Of a stretch of DNA of 64,000 nt, positions 33,220 to 44,000 are shown one piece after another. How positions within the stretch are numbered: the first letter of the stretch is position 1; each line of letters begins with the position of its first letter. A program made the position numbers and the translations under genes. Source of the stretch: Acheta domesticus (taxonomy: Eukaryota > Arthropoda > Insecta > Orthoptera > Gryllidae). The stretch is from assembly GCA_031308135.1 (NCBI GenBank), contig JAHLJT010009355.1, forward strand, positions 1,611,217-1,675,216, in the 5' to 3' direction. The notes under the pieces are model-generated. The model saw nothing but the letters and a program-made list of their open reading frames with translations, was not told the DNA's origin and searched no databases.

Positions 33220-33330
33220 TATCCAGCAACTGCAGCCCGCCACTCTCTGCCCACCCCGCCTGCGCTCACGGCTCGCCAATCTCCCTACCAGCATCCCCTC
33301 GCCTGACATAGAACGTTCTCTCCGCTCGCC
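33220..33330 (+). repeat. Isolated C-rich repeat remnant
   Basis: A short return of the GCAGCCCGCCACTCTCTGCC-type sequence 250 bp after the main array, separated by AT-rich unique DNA. Confidence 0.6.
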
Positions 33331-33399
33331 ACCCACCGCGTGTTTCACCTTGCCCCGCGGCGTTCATCGTCTACTGCTCTCTCGTGCTTAGGGCCCGTT

Positions 33400-33985
33400 C
33401 CGGTCACCAGCCACACCCCCAATCACCCTGCCCGCCCGCACCCGCGCCATCCCCTTCAACTTGCAGCTGCCACCCCTGACACACGCGCCATCTCTCGCCC
33501 GCCCTCACTCTCGCCCTCCCTTCCGACCACAACTGACACTACCGGCCATCTCTCCCCCATCCCCAACCGCGCCCGCTCGGCCAGCCACTCCGTTTCTCTC
33601 CCGACGACTGTCACTCCCGAGGCACGCGCCATCTATCGTCCTCTCTCGCCATCACCACTCGCCCTCACTCTCGCCATCCCTTCCGATCACAACTGCCACT
33701 CCCGACACCTCCCAGCCAACTCTCGCCATCCCCAACCGCGCCCGCTCGGCCAGCCACTCCCTTTCTCTCCCGACAACTATTACTCCCGACACTCGCGCCA
33801 TCTGTCGCCCTCTCTCGCCCAGCCCCACCCGCCCGCCCACACTCTCGCCATCCCTTCCGACCACAACTGCCACTACCGGCCATCTCTCCCCCATCCCCAA
33901 CCGCGCCCGCTCGCCCAGCCACTCCCTTTCTCTCCCGACGACTGTCACTCCCGAGGCACGCGCCATCTGTCGCCATCGCCAGCGG
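33400..33985 (+). repeat. C-rich satellite with ~167-bp higher-order unit
   Basis: The landmark CCCCAACCGCGCCCGCTCG recurs at about 33561, 33730 and 33895, intervals of 169 and 165 bp. Between landmarks the order is CCAGCCACTCC, TTTCTCTCCCGAC, ACTCCCGA, GCGCCATC and TCTCGCCATCCCTTCCGA. Overlapping frames up to 279 codons are repeat artefacts. It is distinct from the neighbouring 32.2-kb array in unit sequence but shares its C bias. Confidence 0.88.
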
Positions 33986-34594
33986 GTCCCCCCCCTCCCC
34001 CCCTCCGCCATCGGCCGCTCGGGCGACACAAAGCAGCGCGCGAATATTTCATCGCCATCCGACAGAGGCTTTTGCGCTGCGTTGAAGGTGCTTTGCTCGG
34101 GGGAACGCAAAGGTTGGAGAGAGCAAACGGACCAATAGGGAACGGTAGAGGATCACTGCGGGAGTTGGTCGAGAGGTGAACAGGACGGATTCATTTAAAG
34201 ACCTCGGGGCACGAACATGCTCTATCACAATACTTAAGTTTTCAGGAAACGGAGGGTAAAGGATTGGACATTGCACTCTAAACAGAGGGATAAAGAACAT
34301 TAAATTAGGAATATCCTGCCATCTTGCGGCGAATCTTTAAATAAAAACTCAGAATATACGTCGATTATTTTTTAAATAAGGTCCGTTTGTGAATTAAAGT
34401 GAGATTGACGCGCGATCGCCGATTGAGCGTTGAGTTTCTGATTCCAACATACTTTGCTCGCATTTTGTCGCCTTTTCCCAGCCGAATGTATGTGAGCCGA
34501 GCTTTTGGAACCTTAGAATGTTTAAGAAAATTGTAGCGTTGTGGTAGAATTTCCCATGCGTCTGCAGCAAACACAAAGGCTAAAACAGTGTCTT
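33986..34594. other. GC-rich to AT-rich transition, nothing recognised
   Basis: CpG-rich until about 34150 (GACACAAAGCAGCGCGCG), then AT-rich. No gene is supported. Confidence 0.4.
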
Positions 34595-34860
34595 TCTATG
34601 GAAACCACTGAATCATCCACCTTACAGTCCAGACCTTGCAAATACTATCACCTGTTTAGTGTTTAAAAGAGTTTCTGGTTGTCAACGGTTCAGTGACACA
34701 AAGAAATGAAAACTGCAGTCAGGGCTTGAACATCTTCACAGACGGCAGATTTCATTGTCGTCTGAATTCAAAAACGTGTTGCACGTATAAAAAATCTTTG
34801 AACAGAATTGAAAATATGTGGGAATGCAGATGAAAGTATGTAGATTATTGACAAAATATA
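34595..34860 (+). mobile_element. Mariner-like transposase C-terminus, broken
   Basis: Plus-strand translation gives NHPPYSPDLA, the conserved HxPYSPDLAP block just before the third catalytic acidic residue of mariner/SETMAR-type transposases. The next residues (NTITC) have lost the usual catalytic-residue context. Downstream, in shifted frames, GCQRFSDT, QTADF and IQKRVAR match the usual C-terminal order of this family. Stops and frameshifts interrupt it, and neither terminal inverted repeat nor N-terminal HTH is present nearby. Dead copy. Confidence 0.75.
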
Positions 34861-36005
34861 TTTTTATGATTGTTTAATATTTTCCTTCTTATTAACAAAG
34901 GAACCTTATTTAAAAAATAAACCTCGTAGGTACATCTATGATGCGTCAAAATGCACTAATGTTTTAATTTCGTCAGAACTGTGGTATAGCATGTATTGCC
35001 CCAAGTTCTTCATTTGTTAGGAATTTAAAAATTACAAGACAAGGCGTAAATGCAACATTGGCGTAAATGAACATTGAACGATAAAGTGGTCTTGGGGCGT
35101 TTTGTAAATATTTGATAATATTACCGTCTTAAAATTGTAAAATGAAGCTTTCTTTCTGCTTTTATGGTTACCTAGTCAACTATCATTTATTTTTTTAATA
35201 TTACGATCAGTAAAATTTTTCATTAAAAATTATTGTTAATAGTGGTAACTCGTTTGATGCTTAAAGGGCCATGATAGAGGATGGGAGTAAAAAGAAAATG
35301 CAGTTACCAAACATTAGTAGAAAAAAACAGGAAAATGTCTCTCAGTAATACAACCAGTAGTCTCACAAGTCCATGCCTAAAGATAAAAAATATACCTACA
35401 AACAGATCGGAATAATATGTTTCAAAAAGAAGAGATAAATTAAAACTCATATCTCTTAATCCTACTTTCATAACTTCCCATTAGCCTTTGTTCTTGCTCA
35501 GCAGCTGAATGAGCACAAAAGATAGCATGTTGCTGTGTGTCATTTGATTCTACTTGTATTATTTCAACATTGCAGTGTTTGTTGTTTCTCTTTATATTCC
35601 TCCTCACTGACATTTTAATATTTTTACAGTAAGGGATAAAGGTTCTGTGCGGATTTACTTCCAACTGCATATTTTTTCACAAAAGCCCCTAGATTTTTCC
35701 TACGCTTAATACTTTGTATTTTTTAAAATTTCATTCAATAAATGTTTTCCACTCTACTATTTTCAACAATTAATCAAACTTTCTCTGACGGACAAAAAAT
35801 CTTTGGAACTAACAGAGGCGGAATGCAGGCATATAATAAAAGTGTAGGAGAATATGACAAATATAGTTTTTGCGGTACCTTTCATATTAGACTTCAAATC
35901 ACTTATAAAGTAATTGCTTTACTCATTTCTTGTCTAGAGCAATAAACACGACTCCCCTTAGGATGAGCATTTGATAACCAACACAAAACACAAGTACCAA
36001 ATGAA
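34861..36005. other. AT-rich intergenic DNA, no gene recognised
   Basis: Frames of 76 codons (35440-35670, minus) and 67 codons (35742-35945, plus) have no recognisable family. Confidence 0.45.
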
Positions 36006-36009
36006 TCTT

Positions 36010-36385
36010 AGTTAACTAACATTGGAACCCGAGCCTTAGTATGGGTGACCCCCAGTTGGGCTCTTGGCTTCGTCGTGGCAGTGGCCAAATCCTCGGTGTA
36101 GAAGAGGACTTGGTGTCCCGGCGCATGTGAGTGGCGCGTTGTCATACAGTCAATGTTGACTCCCGATACTAGCCCGGATAGCTAGTAGCTTTGAGCTGGG
36201 AGAGCGGCCCTAGACCCATGCATTGAATGGGGAGGTTGCCGTGAAGGCAAACTGCGTTCCGGCGAGATCCGGATATTAGTCTGAGGGTGTCTTGTACGCC
36301 AAGGAGGATGCGGATAGAGGCTAGCGCCCAGCTACCCACCCGGGGCTTTGGTCCCCTAATAAAGTAAAGTTCTCGAGGGTGAAAT
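36010..36385 (+). mobile_element. GC-rich dispersed repeat G, copy 2
   Basis: Matches 23045-23425 in inverse orientation. It contains CCCCCAGTTGGGCTCTTGGC, GTGAGTGGCGCGTTGTCATA and GGATAGCTAGTAGCT, and ends CCCGGGGCTTTGGTCCCCTA followed by AATAAAGTAAAG. The ending could be a polyadenylation-type tail of a retroelement 3' end. Confidence 0.75.
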
Positions 36386-36704
36386 GCCAAGCACGCTTAT
36401 ACATTACATGTCGTCTGGCAACGTCGTTTCCACTTGTAGCGCTGCGGAAAAATTATTGTCATAAATAGTTCCCCATCAATTCACAAATTGTGTTTATCAT
36501 TGTTTACATCCTAGAAGGGATTTTCTTCCGTCATAACGAGAACAATACTTAGTGCTTGAACTCAATTTAAACATAAACATCTGTACGTTACTGAAGTGGG
36601 GTAAGCACACGAAATCAAATTTAGGTGTTTAGTACATTTTCACGATCTTAATTACATAATACTAGTTGAATGTGACGTCGCCGACGCTTTAAACTATCTT
36701 CGGT

Positions 36705-36925
36705 TGTTTCTCATCTTTTTTCTCTTTCTTCGTCGTCTTCGTCTTGGTCGTATTTGTTAGCTTCTTCTTCGCCTTTTCTTCTTCGTCTTCTTTGTCTTCT
36801 TCTTCGTCCTCTTTTTCGTCATCGTCCTCTTTTCGTCATTGTCGTCTTCTTCGTCGTCGTCGTTTTCTCTCTTTCTCTCTATTTTCACTCTCTCTTTCTC
36901 TTCCTCGGTATTGGTACTGGACTTT
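36705..36925. repeat. Pyrimidine-rich TTC/TCG trinucleotide repeat
   Basis: Imperfect CGTCTTCTT and TCGTCGTCG triplets grading into CTCTTTCTCTC. The frame across it is serine/phenylalanine-rich low complexity and not a gene. Confidence 0.9.
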
Positions 36926-37352
36926 AATCAACTCCACCTACATATAATTAGGTGGGTTAATTTAGTTTCCCGGCATTCTCACCAACATTGCAGCTCCACA
37001 ACACGAAAAAACACGTTTTTGGAAATTTCTTTGAATCTTCCGCCAGATTCGAAAACAAATTATCAGTTCCCCATCAGGAGACTGAGACGCGTCGAGTGAC
37101 ACCTCATATGTCTCGATTGGTGGGAGGGAAGTGGTCTAACCGTGAGTGACGGAACCGCAAATCCGCACGCACGCACGCGCACGAGTTCACTCAAATAGTA
37201 TAAAGGGAATAATTAGAAAACAATTATAATTTAATAAAATAAATAGCTTTCGTTACATATACTATACAAATTTATCGTGCCGAGTAAAGAAAACATAATT
37301 AAATAATGAAGGTAAAGAAAATACAAAATATGAAGTATCTATATGGTACGTA

Positions 37353-37576
37353 TACTTGGGTTTTTATTTCTTGGCGCGTGGGGGCCTGTCTTCACGATGG
37401 AATATCTCACGGCATTTCGCGTCTCTATCGATCGTGCCGCTAGAAGTCGCATGATTGCGACCGTATCAAGCAGTGCGATGTGACTAGCAGCATTTGGCGG
37501 CACTATCGAGAAAGCCGTGAGATATTCCATCGTGAAGACAGGCCCTCACCCGCCAAGAAATAAAAACCCACGTATA
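37353..37576. mobile_element. MITE with ~60-bp near-perfect terminal inverted repeats
   Basis: Left arm 37353-37413 and right arm 37514-37576 are inverted with very few mismatches (GGGTTTTTATTTCTTGGCG, GGCCTGTCTTCACGATGG, AATATCTCACGGC). The 100-bp centre holds CGATCGTGCCGCTAG and GCATGATTGCGACC. Total about 224 bp. The superfamily is not assigned because no clear target duplication is visible. High arm identity suggests a young copy. Confidence 0.9.
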
Positions 37577-37810
37577 GGGTCGGATTAATCCTGTATTGTC
37601 AGGCCAGGCCCTGTTTTTAGTTACTCTGCACGCCTATTGGTAAGGGACACGTGGCGAGCTCAACGTATTCCGATCTCTGTGCCTAGCTTATTCGGCCTTC
37701 TTTCATCACACGGCTACAGAAACTGAGACAATTTGTATTACGAAGTTACAGCTAACGCCCGTCCGGGAAACAAAACAGGGACCGCCTTGCAGGAAGTTAG
37801 CAACCTGTAA

Positions 37811-37964
37811 GGGGTCATCCATAAACTACGTAACGATAGAGGGGGAGGGAGGGGGTCTGAGGCATCGTTACGCTGCGTTACATAGAGATAGGGAAGTGCG
37901 TTACAAGGGGGAGGGGGTATTGAAGATACTCGAAATTTCCGTTACGTAATTTATGGACGGTCCC
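37811..37964. mobile_element. PIF/Harbinger-like MITE, 154 bp, TAA target duplication
   Basis: The left end GGGGTCATCCATAAACTACG and the inverted right end GGGACCGTCCATAAATTACG match at about 21 of 25 positions. TAA flanks both ends (37808-37810, 37965-37967). A GGG start and a 3-bp TWA duplication are characteristic of PIF/Harbinger. The interior has GGGGGAGG-type G runs and no frame. Confidence 0.82.
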
Positions 37965-38014
37965 TAAATACAAAAAAAAGTATTTATTATTTTTTTCTAA
38001 TTTATTTTTTCAGC

Positions 38015-38262
38015 CGACAGACGGTTACATTTTACGTCCCTACGCGACAAATATTCAACCATACAGTAGGCACCAACACTCTTGCGGGCTCCTCTGATCT
38101 GGGTTCAGCAGAACGCGAGGCCCTCCGCGACACATATGCATGAGAGATAGGGACAACCGACCATGCCCAAAGTGGGACTCGAACCCGCGACGTTTCAGAC
38201 CAAGGCGCTGAGTCGTTACAAGCTCTTAGCCCCCCTGGCCATCCAGGTCAGCCGAAAACAAT
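38015..38262 (-). mobile_element. SINE-D, minus strand
   Basis: On the minus strand: GGATGGCCAGGGGGGCTAAG, then AACGACTCAGCGCCTTGG, then a perfect B box GGTTCGAGTCC (complement of 38175-38185), CCCACTTTGGGCATGGTCGG, GTGTCGCGGAGGGCC and an A/T-rich tail at 38012-38025. It is the most complete head of this family. The small plus-strand frame here only restates the B-box region. Confidence 0.88.
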
Positions 38263-38571
38263 TATTTCAAAAGTTAAATAATGAGAATGAAATCTATTTT
38301 TTCAATGGAGAAGTACTTTATTCAACAAAGAGATACATTATTACCATTCTTATATGAGAAGAGGAGTAGTCTGGAAATTGATGTGCAGTGACGAAACTTT
38401 TTAATAATAAAAGAATTATTTGGTCATCTTATTGGACAGAAAATGGTTGTTCTTGTGACTTTGAATTTTTCACCTCGCATTTAATTACATAAAATTAAAA
38501 AAGTATATTGAATAATGAAATGTTAAAACTATATTAAATTATTAAACGTTAAATAGCATTTTTTGTTGTGA

Positions 38572-38705
38572 TGGTTACTGCGTGAAAGCCGATACTAAGA
38601 CTTGGTCCGAAAGGTCGCGGGTTCGAGTTCCACTTTGGGCATGGTCGGTTGTCCCTTGTCTCGTGTATGTGTTGTCGCGGAGGGTAGTTTTTATGTAGTA
38701 ATGCG
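38572..38705 (+). mobile_element. SINE-D, plus strand, 3'-truncated
   Basis: Contains the B box GGTTCGAGTTC (38620-38630), CACTTTGGGCATGGTCGG, TTGTCCCTTGTCTCGTG and TTGTCGCGGAGGG, then breaks off. It lies 310 bp from the minus-strand copy, so the two form a convergent-tail inverted pair. Confidence 0.85.
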
Positions 38706-38859
38706 GGTCTGATTTTATTCAACCATAAGACTCAACAACCTTCTTATCTCTAGGATACATGACAATGTAATTACAAACTTCGTCACACGAAATCAATAGC
38801 ATATCATTTTTGTTAGTAATAAAAATAATAGCGTCTTCAAGACCTCGAGTTCCAGCAGG

Positions 38860-39165
38860 GGCCAGTGCTGCATCAAAGCGCCTGCAGCTGTCCGCAGCGC
38901 CACTTTCCATTGGCTGCGTCGCGTGGCCGCCCTCCACTTGCGGCCTCTCGGCGCGTCGATCGCCGTCAATCACCTTCCTTAAATGAACTGTTGCCGCTCG
39001 TCACGCGCCGACCGGCGGCATTGTCGCCCTCAAGCGGCGCAAAACGGAGGCTTTAATCTGCTCCGCGAGCGGCGCTTGTCACCCGCGTTAAGTCCCGTCC
39101 CTGCCGCTTCGGCGCTGCCGCCGCGCCGTGCACATCCAGGAACGGCCGATTAAAGCCACGTTGGG
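38860..39165. other. CpG-rich island, candidate conserved non-coding element
   Basis: About 300 bp of dense CpG (GGCCTCTCGGCGCGTCGATC, CGGCATTGTCGCCCTCAAGC) with CTTTAATC and TTAAATGA motifs. No coding signal on either strand. It is one of the most prominent islands in the window. Confidence 0.35.
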
Positions 39166-39454
39166 CTTTTTTTTGTTTGCTATTCACATGCGTTGGCCTG
39201 TGAGGCTTTTGGCAGAAGGCTAAGAAATACAATTCATTTGAAAATACGAGTGTTGAGGCATACGTCATGGCAATTTTGTCTTTTGGGAATACGAGTGCGG
39301 GTGGAAACTGTAAAATATACACACGAAAAGGTAGAGTACGAACTAAGTGCATGGATATTTGACAACACACCAAAATTGTCGTTCTCATGTTTATTAAAGG
39401 ATTTGAAATGACAGTACTGGTTTCATGTTCCAAAGCATTTTAGCATACACGAGT

Positions 39455-39727
39455 TCACAACATTCCAAAAGCATTACATACCCGTTCTAAAGGTTTAATT
39501 CGATGCTCGATTACCGCACATGCTACGTTTGTCTGCACACACAGGTCGTCACTGGTTGCTAAGTGTCCTCGCAGAAATTCTCGTGACCATCTCGCGACTG
39601 TCCGGTATGGAAGAGCAGTATTCCTAAGAACTTCCACAATTCCCTGTGACATTCTCAAACATTTCTTCAATGGAGAACGGCAGTCTTGAACGAATGCTGC
39701 TCGAAACATGTTATATTCATCTCGCAC
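39455..39727 (-). pseudogene. Mariner/SETMAR-like HTH domain remnant
   Basis: A 90-codon minus-strand frame contains ALPYRTVARWSREFLRGH, which matches the helix-turn-helix N-terminal block (ALPYRTVARWxxxFxxGR) common in insect mariner/SETMAR-like proteins. The upstream half also fits, but the catalytic DDD/DDE domain is missing. After the block the match is lost (CVQTNVACAVIEHRI). It could be part of the same family as 34595-34860 but is on the other strand and 4.6 kb away. Confidence 0.6.
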
Positions 39728-40200
39728 AGCGGTAGTTGGACAACCGATTTCTCGTTGCTTTCTGTACTAATAGACACACTCACAGAGACCTCTTCGAATA
39801 TGAACACACTGCAGCACTTCTCTCACGCAACAAATAAAATTGTGCGCTTCAATAATATTTCTTTTAGAAAAAAATAGCTGCCATGACTTCTGCTCCAAGC
39901 CTCGTAGAAGAGTGGAAGAAGAAACAAAATGTAGCTAATTCATCATTCGAAAAATAAATTAAATTGATTTGCTTTATTATTGATGAGAAAGACTAAGAAG
40001 GTTGAAAGAATTGTTTCGGAAGTTTTCGTTTCATTCTATTTTGATGATGGTAATGTTTTCTTAGCTGAAAATGGGGTGCAGATAGTATATGGTTTATTTG
40101 AGGATAAAATTTAGTGCAAAGTTGCAGAAAATAAATTCTGATAAGAAGAATGCCTAATTAGTTATGAGTTTGTTCGTTGGAAAAAACAACCGTGGAGCTT
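39728..40200. other. AT-rich DNA, nothing recognised
   Basis: No supported feature. Confidence 0.4.
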
Positions 40201-40420
40201 CTAAACAACTTCTGATGCACTAATTTTGAAATATTTGAATTTGTTAATCGATGTTTTTGAAGCAGAACCCCAGATTAGGTAGGCGTATGTCAGTATGCGA
40301 CGGATCATTGTTAGATAAATTCTAATTTTGGTTTTGACGTTAGAGGGATTTGAATATTTCACTAATGTTGGGTTTATGTGAGGCATCTGAATGATTGTTT
40401 CAATGCCTCATAAATTTATC
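40201..40420 (-). mobile_element. Jockey-clade LINE ORF2 C-terminal fragment
   Basis: The minus-strand frame (PHINPTLVKY, LTMIRRILTYAYLIWGSASK, SINKFKYFKISA) matches the post-RT block LLYKxILRPILTYAxPVWG...NINKLQRFQN of jockey-type ORF2. It is truncated at both ends. Another jockey-like piece on the same strand lies at 43290-43700. Confidence 0.8.
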
Positions 40421-41640
40421 ATCAATGAGTGTGTACAAACCTCGTTCGCAAAATGTAGCCTAATTGATGGAGAATATATAACGAATGTAAATGTATGACA
40501 CAAAGCTGATGATATCAAATGCTTTCCTATTTTAATTTCGTGATCTTATTCTTTAAAATGAGTGTATGTAGAGTGATGATTCAAAAGAGATATAAGTATT
40601 GTGTGTTATTAAAACTGATTTTCAAGCAAACATTTCTTCATTAAAAGTACTATTGATAAAATTGTAAAAGAATGAAAATCACAAACACTGTTTATTTTTT
40701 GTTTATGAAATGTTACATTCACAATTTGCTCTTCTAGCTACATTCGTTTTTCTTTTGTCTTCAATGCAATTCTTCTTGCAACCATTTATTAACATTTTGT
40801 TAAAAGTGACCATTGTAACAGCGTAAGCAAACTTTGAAATAGTTAAGTTCAAAATTGAATCTCGTTTATATGCTAGGTAATATTATTTAAAGCCGGTTAC
40901 GATATCCCAATCGTTTCCAACTACATACACTACTTAAAGAGATTCTTTACATTCATATATTGTCTATACGCTGGGTTATGGATCTCTGCAACAACTCTTC
41001 ATTCAGATTTTAAAGGAAATGTACGTTTCTAGAGACTTTGAAACCGTAAAATTGGTTTTCAAAGGCGTGTACGTTAATGTATTAACAACGCAGTGCCTAA
41101 ACCGTTCACCATATTTCTTAAAAAAATATATTCATCGATCGACCCCCACGAAATATATACCCTGCGACTTTGAAACGGATTGTTTTTTAAATTTTTTTTC
41201 GGGGACAATTTACGTATTTCTAGGAAATTTAGGGAGGAACATCGCAACCCCGTAGGGTGTAACATTCCCTTTTTTTTTGACTAATGGCCGCAGGAGTGCA
41301 CACACCCTTAAATACGAAATACGCACTCGAATTACTGAGGCTCAAGTTGCTGAGCTTAAGGTTGATTTTTAATATCTCTACTGTCTATTAACTGTGCTTT
41401 CGTATTTCTTAATTTTAATAAATAGAATTCAAAGAAAATAGGTGTTAGTTGTTGCCTTTGAGGCGGGCAAATGATCCATATGGGCGTAATGAAACCGTAA
41501 TGTTAGCAAGAGTTTTGTTAAGGTATTTATCCACTTCGGTTAGGTAAAGTCAAAATTATGCCATTGAAATCGGTTTCTTAATGAGGTACTTTACCAACCC
41601 TAATGGGGTAATGTACTTGATTAACGCAGTAGGGCGGAAA
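40421..41640. other. AT-rich intergenic DNA
   Basis: No gene recognised. The phrase GACTTTGAAAC recurs at about 41035 and 41166, hinting at a weak internal duplication of about 130 bp. Confidence 0.4.
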
Positions 41641-41925
41641 AGTAAAGGTGTTCTGTGACCGCTCAGCCCGAGCAGGCTGAAGCGATCCATCCCTTGGCGT
41701 TTATTCACCTTCTGTGAAACAGCACGGAACGCAAGGCTGGCGCAGCTTGCAATGCAGAGAGCTTACACTGCAGAGACCTTGGCGAGAAGGGGCGCGACGG
41801 AGGGGCGGTGGAGGGGTTAGAGGGGTCGCGGGCAGCTCGGGCCGTGCCGAGACGGACTCCGTTTCATTTCCTTGTCCGGCAGCACCTGTACAGCTTCACG
41901 TTAATATTGGACTAGCCAGCTGAAT
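41641..41925. other. GC-rich block, nature unknown
   Basis: GCGCGACGGAGGGGCGG and TCGGGCCGTGCCGAGACGG occur here. A 69-codon frame has no recognised family. Confidence 0.3.
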
Positions 41926-43289
41926 TTCAACGAAGTGGAGCGATACAGATTCGAGTGTATTAAGAAGCTCAAAAAGGTAATTATGGGATATTTATAAAGC
42001 AAATCACGAGGGAAGGAGAGAAACATTTTATCTTGTAAATTTACTAATGAACGAAATTGGATTACAGAGCTTTCGTAACTAGAATTTGTAAATTACTGGT
42101 CTTAACTACGACAGTATAAGATTCTGAGGAGATCTACACATCTTCTGTCGGCATCGGGGAATAATTTCACCGGCACATCGTCGGCGAAAACTTTCTAAGG
42201 CGTCATGACGATACTGCACACCAACGTCGTGGGGTCCCGTTACGGCTGGAATCTGAGGTAACGTGGCAGAACACGAGACCTCCCAGTAAGCTTATCGTTT
42301 CCATTTCTGTTATAAAAAAAAAAAGCAGAACTTTCATGTAAACCAAATTGATTTTACATGAAACATATGTTTTTTTAAACGTCCTAATTTGTATAGGCGT
42401 TATAATCTCTGATTTAGATTGTGCATAAATGGAAGTCAGATGTAACGCAATTGTAGTGTTCAAGAGAATCAGAGAATGCTGCAATCTAGTTTTTTGAGTA
42501 ACTTTGAGATTCATAATTAAGTGTAATTTGGCGTACTTGATTTCACGATAGTATTTGAAAGAGTGCAAAAGCTAGACATTACAGTTTTGAGAAAATTTTA
42601 TGAGATTATCAGTTAATAGTAATTTGAATATTCCGAGTTCATAACAAGACTTTTAAGGAGTGTAGAATTTAAAGATTACAGAGTAAATTGGAATTTTATT
42701 ATTAATCAGTTACACATGTGTGTGGAAATATTATATCATGATGATCTGCTGCAAAGATGGTAAGTTAATTAAATGAGATTTTGGAAGACAATTCTACATA
42801 ACTAAGTAATTGATATTTATTTAGAGGTTATCTAATATTATCTATTATATAGAGGTAATCTATTTATTTAGAGGTTATGATTAGAGATTGTACTCGAAGT
42901 CAGTTGTGTGTATTTCGTGTTGCCTTTCTAAATTTTGTTTTTTAGGTATTATTGAATTTCATGTTCGTGTTTTTTATTACATGAGTAACTGTTTTTCGGT
43001 GAATATATGTATGATTTCTTATGGAATGGTAGTGTATTTTTTAATTTTTATTATTTTCTGAATGAAATTGCAAAGATTAGTTAATGTTTAACTTTACATT
43101 TGCATTTGCTGGCTTAAAATATAACTTAAACCAACTTAACTGCCAACACTAAACTACATTTGACGAGGTGACTCACAGAGCATCTCAAATTATTTATTCT
43201 ACATTGCTAAAATGTTCAAGAATGCATGTAACGGATGTTTTTAATTCGAGTCTGGTGTTCTATATTTACCCAGTTTAATATTTCTGCTT
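41926..43289. other. AT-rich intergenic DNA, nothing recognised
   Basis: No supported gene or repeat boundary. Confidence 0.45.
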
Positions 43290-43700
43290 TTGTTGATCAA
43301 CTGCAGGTTCGAATAAAAGTTATTGGCGAGATACACACTGTGATGAGAGGATAGATTGGATGCCTAACCCGGTGTGTACTTGCTTGTTGGAGATAAACCA
43401 GGAGGTTTGGGCGATTGATCTTAAGAATTTGTTTTTGGATGACTTGCAATTTTTATATGTTGTATTTGGCAGCATTTGTCCGTATTGGGCAGGCGTGTAC
43501 AGTAGAAGGGGTCTGATGATGTATTTATGAATGATAATGGCACTGTTTAATGAGAGTTTAGAAGATGTATTTAGGAGCGGTTTCAGTGAAGAATTTTGAT
43601 TTTGGCTTGCTGAACTTTGTTGTCTATGTGAATTTTCCAGTTGAAGGTGGTGTCCAGATATACTCCTAAATATTTAACTGCCTTATTATTTGGAGGTCCA
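43290..43700 (-). mobile_element. Jockey-clade LINE ORF2 fragment (thumb to C-terminus)
   Basis: Minus-strand translation gives PNNKAVKYLGVYLDTTFNWK near 43660, the conserved VKYLGVxLDxxLxWxxHI block, followed by KVQQAKIKI and degraded C-terminal text. It is close in sequence to the LINE at 5139-6960 but more divergent at the DNA level. Truncated on both sides. Confidence 0.82.
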
Positions 43701-43927
43701 TGGGATGGTATCGTCTCCTGTTTTATTTCAGTAGTATACCTTTGGGTTTCCGGCTCTCACACGCAACCAATCTTTATAAATGAGGGCTCTAAAGAAAGAG
43801 AATTTTACGGGGACTTGAGGAATTCCACTTTGACTTTAAAAATATGGATAATTTCTTTAAAAAAAGCATAGAATATTCATTAAAATGCAACCCGCATCAC
43901 GTGTCAACATATATCGGCAAATAACTC

Positions 43928-44000
43928 GTAAACAAAGCGTTTTAGACCCTTAAAAAGTAAAATCTTGAGGCCAAAACCCTCAAAGAAACGTTCTTCACAT
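43928..44000. repeat. Dispersed repeat F, copy 2
   Basis: Direct match to 10883-10955 (AAGCGTTTTAGACCCTTAAA, CTTGAGGCCAAAA, AGAAACGTTC). Sequence outside this core diverges. Confidence 0.55.

Noticed and set aside
33340..34179. 279-codon plus frame, 225-codon plus frame and 152-codon minus frame
   Set aside because: Overlapping frames over the 167-bp satellite with repetitive peptides; no independent coding evidence.
36010..36060. 5S rRNA-derived SINE or 5S pseudogene
   Set aside because: Only a short block resembles the 5S 3' region, and the rest of the molecule cannot be aligned by eye.
38160..38262. Functional tRNA gene from the strong B box
   Set aside because: The same sequence recurs with a long shared body at 14672 and 38572, one copy has a target duplication and A tail, and acceptor-stem pairing is not intact. 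It is a SINE.
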